In this document: piece after piece, positions 1 through 5,781 of the stretch | Layout of the letters: each line of letters opens with the position of its first letter | Numbering within the stretch: position 1 is the first letter of the stretch | IMG/VR virus record: IMGVR_UViG_3300024520_000211 | Location: 1 to 38,341 of that record | Source: a virus | Direction: 5' to 3' (one strand) | DNA: 38,341 nucleotides | Notes under the pieces: generated by a model | Databases searched by the model: none | Told to the model about the DNA's origin: nothing | Seen by the model: the letters and a program-made list of their open reading frames with translations, nothing else | Translations under genes and position numbers: made by a program

Positions 1-143
1 TTGCTGTGAATGATAATAACGGGCATTAGCTATCGCCTCTAATTGTCTGTTTTGTCTATGCTTCCCGTTCTATCCTAAATCCTTAATGATTGCAATACCT
101 ATTTTCTTCAATGATATCATGCAGTTATCTAAACCTCCCTTTA
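1..143. repeat. Left copy of the 143-bp terminal direct repeat
   Basis: This stretch recurs at 38199-38341 in the same orientation with 141 of 143 bases identical. The two differences are at 127 (A here, G in the other copy) and 135 (C here, T in the other copy). Repeats of this kind arise when a circular genome is assembled with overlapping ends, or from true short terminal redundancy as in T7 (160 bp). It contains two of the iteron-like elements and a GATAAT hexamer at 12-17. Confidence 0.95.
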
Positions 144-153
144 ATAGTATAAT
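125..153 (+). promoter_or_regulatory. Candidate rightward early promoter
   Basis: A perfect TATAAT lies at 148-153, with TTATCT at 125-130 as a weak -35 and a 17-bp spacer. An iteron-like element (106-126) overlaps the -35 and another (164-184) lies over the expected start site. A protein binding these elements would therefore be placed to control this promoter. The -35 reads TTGTCT, nearer to consensus, in the right-end copy of the repeat. Confidence 0.45.
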
Positions 154-211
154 GACAGTATTTCCCTAATGATATCAATGACTTAAAGACCCATTCAATC
201 TGATGCCTTTC

Positions 212-240
212 TACCCCACCATGGGGCTTTTTACCCCACC
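212..240. promoter_or_regulatory. CCCCA/TGGGG inverted-repeat operator, upstream set
   Basis: CCCCACCATGGGG at 214-226 is an inverted repeat of CCCCA and TGGGG around 3 bp, followed by another ACCCCACC at 233-240. The same half-sites recur on the far side of the first gene (841-901). This looks like a second operator family, distinct from the TGATATCA elements. The binding protein is unknown. Confidence 0.5.
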
Positions 241-269
241 CTGAATCATAATGATATCAATGACTTGCC

Positions 270-417
270 AAATCACCCCTAAAAACTGATGCCTTAGCAC
301 CCCATCCCCTATTTCTTAACTGTCTGTAATTGCTCAAGTAAATACTTGGCACGTTGGATGCAATGTATGTTTGCATGAACGCAGCTACAACGCTGCAAAG
401 ACATAGGAGGCGCAAGT
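270..417. other. Leader upstream of the first early gene
   Basis: No gene is seen. The leader holds CCCCATCCCC (300-309), a word like the TGGGG/CCCCA operator motif, and TACTTGGCAC at 343-352, which recurs at 927-936 (ATTACTTGGCAC) ahead of the next gene. It ends with the ribosome-binding site AGGAGG (404-409) of the first early gene. The shared TACTTGGCAC word may be part of a promoter or operator used at both places. Confidence 0.4.
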
Positions 418-840
418 ATGGCGATATGCTATCGTGCTGAGGACGATGATGGTGCGGGAACGTGCGCATTACCTGAGCAATTGAAGCGTGAACGTACAAG
501 TGACAAGGTGTCCCGCAAGGGAACGGTCAAGGTACGCAAGCGAAATGGCGGCATTGTGGATTATGCTCCGGCCTATAAAACGGCTAAGGGTGCAGCAAGC
601 AAGGCTAAATTATTCTCTTACTTTGGTAATGAGAGCAATGGCGAAAACTCAAGAGTCTATCTTGCCGCAGCACAGTATGGGGACGGCAAATTCGATTGCG
701 CTTTGCACTTGCAAGGCAAGGTTATCACAAGCTTGTGTGGCGTAAACGCTACAAAAGCCATGGCTTTTGCTCGACAATACATGGGCATGGAAGCGCAAGG
801 GTACGAAGTTTGCACCTATCGCGTTGGAAGTTTCGCATAA
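418..840 (+). CDS. Unrecognised early protein, 140 aa, bracketed by operators
   Basis: First gene of the rightward block, with a strong ribosome-binding site (AGGAGG, 404-409) 8 nt before ATG. I do not recognise the family. The N-terminal third is charged and basic (residues 23-45, rich in Lys and Arg). The C-terminal part looks like a compact alpha/beta domain with cysteines near residues 98, 107 and 131. CCCCA/TGGGG operator-like repeats lie on both sides of the gene, and it is separated from the next gene by 130 bp. A regulatory or host-takeover role is therefore possible, but nothing in the protein proves it. Confidence 0.75.
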   Translation: MAICYRAEDDDGAGTCALPEQLKRERTSDKVSRKGTVKVRKRNGGIVDYAPAYKTAKGAASKAKLFSYFGNESNGENSRVYLAAAQYGDGKFDCALHLQGKVITSLCGVNATKAMAFARQYMGMEAQGYEVCTYRVGSFA

Positions 841-901
841 TGGGGCCTAAGTACCCCACATGGGGTATAAAGGCACCACTAATTGGGGCCTAATTACCCC
901 A
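841..901. promoter_or_regulatory. TGGGG/CCCCA operator cluster between first and second genes
   Basis: Two near-identical 18-mers, TGGGGCCTAAGTACCCCA (841-858) and TGGGGCCTAATTACCCCA (884-901), are inverted repeats of TGGGG/CCCCA with an 8-bp centre. Between them CCCCACATGGGG (854-865) forms a tighter inverted repeat. The second 18-mer abuts the proposed -35 at 902-907, a classic operator position. The centre spacing differs from the upstream CCCCACCATGGGG site, so the protein may read half-sites in more than one arrangement. Confidence 0.6.
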
Positions 902-929
902 TTAACATAGGCTAAGTTATTGATATTAC
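902..929 (+). promoter_or_regulatory. Candidate promoter for the main early operon
   Basis: TTAACA (902-907) is followed after 16 bp by TATTAC (924-929), with a TG at 921-922 giving an extended -10. It directly follows the CCCCA half-site at 897-901. The downstream genes from 971 onward are tightly packed and probably form one transcript. The assignment rests on consensus matching alone. Confidence 0.35.
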
Positions 930-970
930 TTGGCACTAAACATGGCACAGTAGGTGCATTAAGGTTTGGC

Positions 971-1090
971 ATGACTGAGTACGAAATTAAAGACTTACCC
1001 AAGTTGGGATGGATTACGATTCGATTTGTAGGGGAAGAAAATATCTACTTTAAGCACAACAATGTGTGGTGCTATATCAAGGTAGGCTAA
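971..1090 (+). CDS. Small unrecognised protein, 39 aa
   Basis: A short open frame, ATG 971 to TAA 1088-1090. It has many aromatic and charged residues (includes WITIRF and VWCYIKV) and predicted beta character. The ribosome-binding site is weak (AAGG at 961-964). It sits alone just downstream of the candidate operon promoter and 23 bp before the next gene. The pattern resembles short phage proteins of the type used to inhibit host enzymes, but no family is recognised. Confidence 0.55.
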   Translation: MTEYEIKDLPKLGWITIRFVGEENIYFKHNNVWCYIKVG

Positions 1091-1113
1091 CAACAATGTA
1101 GGAAGGACAAAAC

Positions 1114-1380
1114 ATGAAAACTTTTACACAACAAACCATGCCGTTGGAGGTGCGCCTAGCACGGATTCGAGCATGGCAGCAAGCTGATGCGGTGAACGAT
1201 ACCGCCGATAAAGTATGGCTAAATCTAAGCTGTGACTTTGTTCCGGCGGGACCACACGTTGGTCGTGTGAATACTGTGAGAGCAGAGAGCTTAAAGCTCA
1301 AGGCAAAATGCAAGCAAGTATATTGGAGCTTTTTACCTGCTCCTGTGAAGCTTGTGCGAATCTTAACGGGAAGGCGATAA
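1114..1380 (+). CDS. Unrecognised early protein, 88 aa, basic
   Basis: ATG with an AGGAAGGA site just upstream. The protein is basic, especially at the C-terminus (SLKLKAKCK and ILTGRR), and probably mixed helix/strand. No family recognised. It is the first of a run of tightly spaced small genes (next start 1 nt after this stop), so it belongs to the early operon. Confidence 0.7.
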   Translation: MKTFTQQTMPLEVRLARIRAWQQADAVNDTADKVWLNLSCDFVPAGPHVGRVNTVRAESLKLKAKCKQVYWSFLPAPVKLVRILTGRR

Positions 1381-1381
1381 G

Positions 1382-1618
1382 ATGTATACAGGAAGAATAC
1401 CGCAAGTGCGGGAGGTTAGGGTGCTGACTGCTCAAGATGATATCTTGAACTATCGAGCCAAGGTTCTTTTAGCAGGGCTAAAGCTCGAAATATTGGGCCT
1501 GTCACGCAGAGGGCCAAGCTGCTACAAGATGGTGAAGGCAGAGTATGGCTTGAAGGGTAGCAAGCAAAAGGTATTAGACCAACTCAAGGGGATTATAGAT
1601 GGGCAAGAACAAGGGTAG
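1382..1618 (+). CDS. Unrecognised early protein, 78 aa
   Basis: Starts 1 nt after the previous stop, so it is probably translationally coupled. Basic in the middle (LSRRGPSCYKMVKAEYGLKG), with a helical C-terminus. Residues 50-70 resemble a short helix-turn-helix stretch, but not well enough to name one. The 3' end overlaps the next gene by 20 bp in another frame. Confidence 0.65.
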   Translation: MYTGRIPQVREVRVLTAQDDILNYRAKVLLAGLKLEILGLSRRGPSCYKMVKAEYGLKGSKQKVLDQLKGIIDGQEQG

Positions 1619-2012
1619 AGCGCGACTAGATAAGGATCGCAAGCGAGGGGAAGGTTGGGTGCGTCAACAGGCGCACCTAAACCTAAGCCTAAAGGAAAAG
1701 ATTGAAAAGTCGAGCAAGCGACGGGGCTACTCGATGAAGGAAACGATACGCAATATGCATCCCATAAAGGGTGATAACAAGGAACGCGCACTGATTTTAA
1801 GAACTCGTGTGGTTCTCGTGTCCGTGCTACATGAAGCACTAGCCAAGGGGGATGATATTTGGAAAACGTTATACTATAACGCACTAAACCATCCCCAAGA
1901 TTGGAATAGACTAGATGGTAAGCACCTGAAATCGGTAGCTAAAAAGCAATCGGGATTCATCAAGGGGCAATCAAGGAATTGGGCGAAGAAAGAGAGCGAG
2001 AAAAATGGATAA
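1599..2012 (+). CDS. Unrecognised strongly basic protein, 137 aa
   Basis: A Lys/Arg-rich protein throughout, with an N-terminal basic tail (MGKNKGRARLDKDRKRGEGW) and a likely helical centre. Charge and length would suit a nucleic-acid-binding role, but no known domain is recognised. It overlaps its neighbours at both ends (20 bp upstream, 8 bp downstream), typical of the compressed early operon. Confidence 0.7.
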   Translation: MGKNKGRARLDKDRKRGEGWVRQQAHLNLSLKEKIEKSSKRRGYSMKETIRNMHPIKGDNKERALILRTRVVLVSVLHEALAKGDDIWKTLYYNALNHPQDWNRLDGKHLKSVAKKQSGFIKGQSRNWAKKESEKNG

Positions 2013-2190
2013 GATTTTGAGAAAGACTGCGTGGTATTTGGCTGCGCATATTGATGAACATTTGCGCAAGACATCCCGCAAGAGATTGGCTGCGCGATTG
2101 ATGCATGAAGTAGGAATCGAGGAGATAATCTTCGAGGGTTTAAACAAACTTGGACTAGGGGAAAAATATGACGATGTACAACAGGGATGA
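2005..2190 (+). CDS. Unrecognised helical protein, 61 aa
   Basis: ATG lies inside the end of the previous gene. The protein is predicted almost entirely helical, with a basic middle (KTSRKRLAARLMHEVG) and a glycine-rich end. It overlaps the following gene by 23 bp. No family recognised; toxin-antitoxin pairing with the next gene was considered but has no motif support. Confidence 0.6.
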   Translation: MDKILRKTAWYLAAHIDEHLRKTSRKRLAARLMHEVGIEEIIFEGLNKLGLGEKYDDVQQG

Positions 2191-2476
2191 AAGCCTAAGC
2201 GCTAGGCTGCTAGGATTCATTCAGGATAAACCTGCGTACTTGGTGCAGCTTCAAGAGTTAGGACATCCTGACCACATAGCTGACCATCTAACTGAAGATC
2301 TGCTAGGGCTGCTGCACATGATGCGGGAACTCATGGTAGACCAATGGGTAACGGCAAAGGGTATTGCCTATGGGACAAGGCAGCTTCTGCGCTTTGTGCA
2401 TGAAGAAAGCTTTGACGATTTTATAGATAGGGTGGATGTGCAGTGGATTGCGCAGCACATAGCACCAACCGAATAG
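2168..2476 (+). CDS. Unrecognised early protein, 102 aa, acidic and helical
   Basis: An acidic, all-helical protein. Residues about 30-60 (HIADHLTEDLLGLLHMMRELM) read like a winged-helix-style core, though I cannot assign a family. Start ATG is within the preceding gene and the stop lies 8 nt before the next start. Its acidity contrasts with the basic neighbours. Confidence 0.65.
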   Translation: MTMYNRDESLSARLLGFIQDKPAYLVQLQELGHPDHIADHLTEDLLGLLHMMRELMVDQWVTAKGIAYGTRQLLRFVHEESFDDFIDRVDVQWIAQHIAPTE

Positions 2477-2484
2477 GGGGAAAC

Positions 2485-2946
2485 ATGGCAAAGATTAAGA
2501 AGTCAACGTATGTACTATGGCGTGGGCCTAGCATGTACGATGGGAAACCGATTCGGGTTGTAGTCTCGAATCTAAAGACAAAAACAGCCAACGAGAAGAT
2601 TGGAAACATGGCGCAAATTTGGATATTGCCTGATAGTCGGGACAAGCTAACCGATATCATGGCAAGGGGGGATGATGTAAGCTATTGCGGAGAATGCCCA
2701 TTGCGGTGGTTCTTAGCGAGGCAGAGGAAAAAGGCAGGTGAGCAGGACAAAGGCAAGTGCTATGTGACGTGGGTATATGCCCCAAACAATGTGCATAAAT
2801 CCACGCATGACAAGCCAACCGAATGGGAGGAAGGGCTGCAAGCAATACGGGATGTGGATAGGGACATCCGGGTAGGCGCAGCAGGGGACATGGGGGCAGT
2901 GCCGCCCAAACAAACCAAGGAAATTTACGAGGCGATAAATGGCTAA
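2485..2946 (+). CDS. N-terminal half of a DUF7227-like protein
   Basis: A 153-aa protein. ATG 2485 is preferred over an in-frame upstream start at 2443 because GGGGGAA lies just before it. Features match my recollection of a plasmid/phage family (DUF7227): an opening YVLWRGPSMYDGKPI, then SNLKTKTANEKIGNMAQIWIL, CGECP with C68 and C71, and GKCYV with C92. In the relatives I recall, this region is followed in the same chain by the domain encoded here by the next gene. The cysteines suggest metal binding; function is unknown. It ends by overlapping the next ATG by 8 nt. Confidence 0.75.
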   Translation: MAKIKKSTYVLWRGPSMYDGKPIRVVVSNLKTKTANEKIGNMAQIWILPDSRDKLTDIMARGDDVSYCGECPLRWFLARQRKKAGEQDKGKCYVTWVYAPNNVHKSTHDKPTEWEEGLQAIRDVDRDIRVGAAGDMGAVPPKQTKEIYEAING

Positions 2947-3241
2947 GAGAAGATTCAGCAATTATACACACAATTGGGAAAATGCTCCGCATCTTGCGAA
3001 CTTCGCAATGGCAAGCATAGACCCTTACATGGATGAAGGGGCAAAAGATAGGGCCAAGGTGCTAGGCTTTAGAACCTTCAGAATTATAGATAATATCAAG
3101 CAAAAACAGGACGATGAAATACTCTGTCCGTCGAGTGCGACACTAGCGGTGGCGAAGACAACCTGCAGTGACTGTGGGCTATGCGATGGGAAACAGGGAG
3201 AGAGAGACACGCGAAAGAATATTGTGGAGGTAGTACACTAA
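2939..3241 (+). CDS. C-terminal half of a DUF7227-like protein
   Basis: A 100-aa protein with YTHNWENAP, FAMASID and LGFRTFRI, then LCPSSA (C63) and TTCSDCGLCDG (C76, C79, C82). These match the second half of the family named for the previous gene, as I recall it. The frame is +1 relative to the upstream gene, and its ATG (2939) lies within the last codons of that gene. The two products may assemble into the metal-binding unit that relatives make as one chain. Sequencing error is possible but less likely, because the start codon and the length fit a clean gene. Confidence 0.75.
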   Translation: MAKRRFSNYTHNWENAPHLANFAMASIDPYMDEGAKDRAKVLGFRTFRIIDNIKQKQDDEILCPSSATLAVAKTTCSDCGLCDGKQGERDTRKNIVEVVH

Positions 3242-3438
3242 TGAAGGCAATTTCAATCACAGAGCAAGAATATATTGAATACTCAGATAGCTACACAGGT
3301 TTTTGTACCGACTGTCAAAGCTTTACCACCTCGTGTGTAGAGCCTGATGCGGAAGGATATACTTGTGAAGAATGCGAGAGAACAACAGTTTGTGGTACCG
3401 AACAGGCGCTCATAACGGGGCTTGTGGATATATCATAG
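3241..3438 (+). CDS. Small zinc-ribbon protein, 65 aa
   Basis: The start at 3241 follows GGAGGTAG and directly abuts the previous stop; an upstream in-frame start at 3181 would overlap deeply. Two CxxC knuckles, C22/C25 (CTDC) and C42/C45 (CEEC), with the CVEPDAEGYTC spacing and a final TEQALITGLV, match a common small phage zinc-ribbon family of unknown function. It continues the Cys-rich cluster of the two preceding genes. Confidence 0.8.
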   Translation: MKAISITEQEYIEYSDSYTGFCTDCQSFTTSCVEPDAEGYTCEECERTTVCGTEQALITGLVDIS

Positions 3439-3456
3439 GAACAAAGGAGGGAAAAA

Positions 3457-3702
3457 ATGGATAACATGCAACTAAAAATTGAAACCCATAACAGCTACGG
3501 GTTCGATGGAACCATTTGCTTAGATGTGAGTGGGCATCCATGCGAGGTGCAGAACTATGTCGATGAGTACATCGAGACTTACCCGGCGCATCAATACAGA
3601 ACCTACCAAGTGTCTTCGTACAAGGCACCGAACGGTCGGTTTGTGGTGTGCCTGTGCCGAAAAACACAACTAAGGGAGTGCGCGGATGAAGCTAACCGAT
3701 GA
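3457..3702 (+). CDS. Unrecognised early protein, 81 aa
   Basis: ATG follows AAAGGAGG (3444-3451). The mixed alpha/beta sequence has a Tyr-rich centre (YVDEYIETYPAHQYRTYQVSSY) of the kind seen in small phage proteins handling nucleotides or peptides, but no family is recognised. It overlaps the methyltransferase gene by 17 bp. Confidence 0.7.
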   Translation: MDNMQLKIETHNSYGFDGTICLDVSGHPCEVQNYVDEYIETYPAHQYRTYQVSSYKAPNGRFVVCLCRKTQLRECADEANR

Positions 3703-4276
3703 TGTATTGGCTATGCCCGACACAGACCCAAGGGATTTAATTGTGGGAGGGAGTACAGCCAAGAGCCGGATGTACATGAGTGTGCCTATGCGCTACTTGT
3801 TAGAGAATGGACACCTCGAAAAGGCGAGAGTAGACACTACTCAGCCGAACCAAACGTTCGACACAAACATGCTCGACTATGGGTGTGGAAGGGGTGACGA
3901 TATACGTGACCTCTTGCAGGAGGGAGTAAAGTGTTGGGGATATGACCCCTACCATGTCGATGCGAAGTGGACTTTAGGGTGTAAATGGCCCCTCGTCACT
4001 TGCATCTACGTAGCCAACGTGCTAGACAGAGAGAAGGCGAACAGCCTAATAGGGGAAATACAAGATATACTGCGCCACGATGGCGTTGCCTTTATGGCAA
4101 TAAGAAATGACTTACCTGAGACAGGAGCGCGTGGCAGGAACTGCACACAAACTCCATGGAAGTTAGAGTTTGGCTCAAGGGGGTCGAGCGAGTACCACAT
4201 GGGACAGACCCTGCACAAGAGTCCGGGGTTCTACCTCTACAAATTTGGAAAGGGAGACAAATGCAAAGTGGTTTAA
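3686..4276 (+). CDS. SAM-dependent methyltransferase, 196 aa
   Basis: A Rossmann-type methyltransferase. The SAM-binding motif I is LDYGCGRGDD (residues 63-72), the acidic residue that holds the ribose hydroxyls is probably D87 in GYDPY, and VTCIYVANVL (104-113) corresponds to motif IV. The N-terminal TAKSRMYMSVPMRYLLENG matches a group of phage and plasmid methyltransferases. Substrate unknown: DNA-base methylation is less likely because no DPPY-type catalytic motif is visible. Overlaps both neighbours. It shares the neighbourhood of the Cys-rich genes that accompany such enzymes on plasmids. Confidence 0.85.
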   Translation: MKLTDDVLAMPDTDPRDLIVGGSTAKSRMYMSVPMRYLLENGHLEKARVDTTQPNQTFDTNMLDYGCGRGDDIRDLLQEGVKCWGYDPYHVDAKWTLGCKWPLVTCIYVANVLDREKANSLIGEIQDILRHDGVAFMAIRNDLPETGARGRNCTQTPWKLEFGSRGSSEYHMGQTLHKSPGFYLYKFGKGDKCKVV

Positions 4277-4419
4277 GCAAGGAATATATAAGGGGGTGGG
4301 AGCGATTCCATCATTGGTTGCATAATAATTATGGGGATGAAGCCACTCGGCTGCAGCCCAACGGTACAGTTAAGAAAACAAAGGAAGGAAAAAAAGATGA
4401 GCAATCTAAACAGAAATAA
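4261..4419 (+). CDS. Small basic protein, 52 aa
   Basis: The start at 4261 (MQSGLSKEY) is preferred over an upstream start at 4156 because AAGGGAG lies just before it and the overlap with the methyltransferase shrinks to 16 bp. The sequence has an aromatic segment (GWERFHHWLHNNYGD) and a Lys-rich tail. No family recognised. It overlaps the next gene by 23 bp. Confidence 0.5.
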   Translation: MQSGLSKEYIRGWERFHHWLHNNYGDEATRLQPNGTVKKTKEGKKDEQSKQK

Positions 4420-4711
4420 TGAGGAAAAAGTCGTATCAGAACTTGAGTTCTGCGTAGGAGTAGGCATGAGTGTGATGGACGATCTTATGTTTAAGGTGGA
4501 GCATCTCCAAGAGATTCTCTATGACCAAAACATGATGCCACCTGCCATGGCTAAGTGGGTAAACCAATCCATCTGCAATGGGGCTATGTGGCTAGGTGAG
4601 GGGCATTCCTTGTGCGGAGAAAACGAGAGCGCAGAGGATGCGTACGCTCAAGCACTGACGCGACTGCGCAAGCGGATGGCAGATGCCAACAGTCCGGGGA
4701 GTGATCTATAG
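4397..4711 (+). CDS. Unrecognised early protein, 104 aa
   Basis: The start at 4397 follows AAGGAAGGAAA; an earlier in-frame start at 4331 would overlap the previous gene almost completely. The protein is largely helical with cysteines near residues 20, 60 and 73, and a helix rich in Arg near the end (ALTRLRKRM). No family recognised. The next gene follows directly. Confidence 0.65.
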   Translation: MSNLNRNNEEKVVSELEFCVGVGMSVMDDLMFKVEHLQEILYDQNMMPPAMAKWVNQSICNGAMWLGEGHSLCGENESAEDAYAQALTRLRKRMADANSPGSDL

Positions 4712-4885
4712 ATGTGGAACCATCGACATGAGAACAACCATAAGGCAGCGCTAAAATACTTAGCGGCTAATGCGTATAAGAAGTCGGTAGAGGCGCGAGT
4801 AGCACTGAGGGTAAGGATTGCCTTGGCCTTAGTGTCGCTTGGCCTAGCAGCCCTTATACACTTCTTCATAGGGAGGGTAGGATGA
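4712..4885 (+). CDS. Small single-pass membrane protein, 57 aa
   Basis: ATG 4712 to TGA 4885. The first half is hydrophilic and basic. Residues about 36-54 (IALALVSLGLAALIHFFIG) form one clear transmembrane helix near the C-terminus, giving a C-tail-anchored topology with the basic half in the cytoplasm. Its stop overlaps the nuclease start as GATGA, so the two are coupled. It may anchor a complex to the membrane or act on the host envelope; no family recognised. Confidence 0.65.
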   Translation: MWNHRHENNHKAALKYLAANAYKKSVEARVALRVRIALALVSLGLAALIHFFIGRVG

Positions 4886-5781
4886 TAACCCAAAGTGCTT
4901 TAAAGAAATACCAACAGTGTGAGCAGATGTACAAGTACAGATACGTCGATGGTTACCGCGAAGTAGTGCGGTCAGATGCCATGACGCTAGGCACTCTTGT
5001 CCACGCAGGGCTTGAGTGTTTTCTGCACGAGAAGGATGTGATACACGCAGTGTGGCACATGGAACAGGTGGCAGAGGTAGAGGAAGACCTACCTGAAACT
5101 CACCTTATCATAGACCAAGCGATGATTTTGCTGCGTGGCTACTACGAGAAATGGTATGACGCGCACCATGCAAAATACGAAACGGTGTCGGTGGAGGAGG
5201 AGTTCGAGATCTACTTGGGAGGTCAGAAGTTTGGGGGAAAAATCGATGGCCTGATTAGGGAGAAGAAAAGCCGAAGGCTTGTGCTGATTGAGCATAAGAC
5301 ATCCGGTGATAGGACTGCCACTAGCATGGGAGGAACCTATTGGAAACAGCTAAACAGCGGCATGAACATACAGCTTGTCCTGTATCAGGAGGCCATGAGA
5401 AAAAAATATGATGACGGTTCTGACAAGCCGCCAAAAATTTTGTATGACGTACTTTATAAAAACAGACCTAAGATGAAGGACTTAGAAGACATGAGAGTAT
5501 ATTATATGTCTAGCTATGCCCCCTTCTACAGAAAAGAGCTTTACTATACAGAGGAAGAACGCTATAGAGCATTGTGGGAGTTGGAAATACAAGCCAAAAG
5601 AATAAGTCAGAGAGAGAAAGACGGTTGTTGGACACGTAGTACGGCCAACTGTCGCAGTGGGTTTGGGCTATGTGCTTACTTCGATGTCTGTCAGGGGATG
5701 GCAGAACTCGCCACTGCAACTAATCTTGAGTACATGGATGACATGCATCCTGAATTAAATATAACTAAGGAGGAAAAATGA
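4882..5781 (+). CDS. RecB/Cas4-like PD-(D/E)XK nuclease with Fe-S cluster cysteines
   Basis: A 299-aa nuclease. The core is visible in order: H41 in GTLVHAGL, D122 in GGKIDGLI, E137-x-K139 in VLIEHKTSG, and QxxxY at 164-168. C13 plus C257, C264 and C270 have the spacing of the 4Fe-4S cluster in Cas4 and AddB nucleases. It probably resects double-stranded ends to make single strands for the Sak4-like protein encoded next, whose start overlaps its stop. SSB follows in the same operon. This is a recombination module, not an adaptation cas4, since no other cas genes are present. Confidence 0.9.
   Translation: MITQSALKKYQQCEQMYKYRYVDGYREVVRSDAMTLGTLVHAGLECFLHEKDVIHAVWHMEQVAEVEEDLPETHLIIDQAMILLRGYYEKWYDAHHAKYETVSVEEEFEIYLGGQKFGGKIDGLIREKKSRRLVLIEHKTSGDRTATSMGGTYWKQLNSGMNIQLVLYQEAMRKKYDDGSDKPPKILYDVLYKNRPKMKDLEDMRVYYMSSYAPFYRKELYYTEEERYRALWELEIQAKRISQREKDGCWTRSTANCRSGFGLCAYFDVCQGMAELATATNLEYMDDMHPELNITKEEK

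Larger units (their letters stand above)
81..269. repeat. Iteron-like repeats, left group
   Basis: Four further copies start near 81, 106, 164 and 247. The 17-mer AATGATATCAATGACTT is exact at 168-184 and 250-266. A second word, CTGATGCCTT, is also duplicated (200-209 and 286-295), so the stretches 168-240 and 250-305 look like an imperfect duplication with an 82-86 bp period. Copies 81 and 106 lie within the end repeat and are 25 bp apart. If the genome closes, these four continue the right group, giving about nine elements in one divergent intergenic region. Confidence 0.75.

Noticed and set aside
1522-1884. A 120-codon frame on the minus strand opposite the early genes
   Set aside because: Antisense to two well-spaced early genes with good starts; its translation is Pro/Ser/Cys-rich without domain signs.
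2005-2476. Toxin-antitoxin pair (61-aa and 102-aa genes)
   Set aside because: The overlap and sizes fit, but neither protein shows a known toxin or antitoxin motif, and the same overlapping style is found all along the operon.
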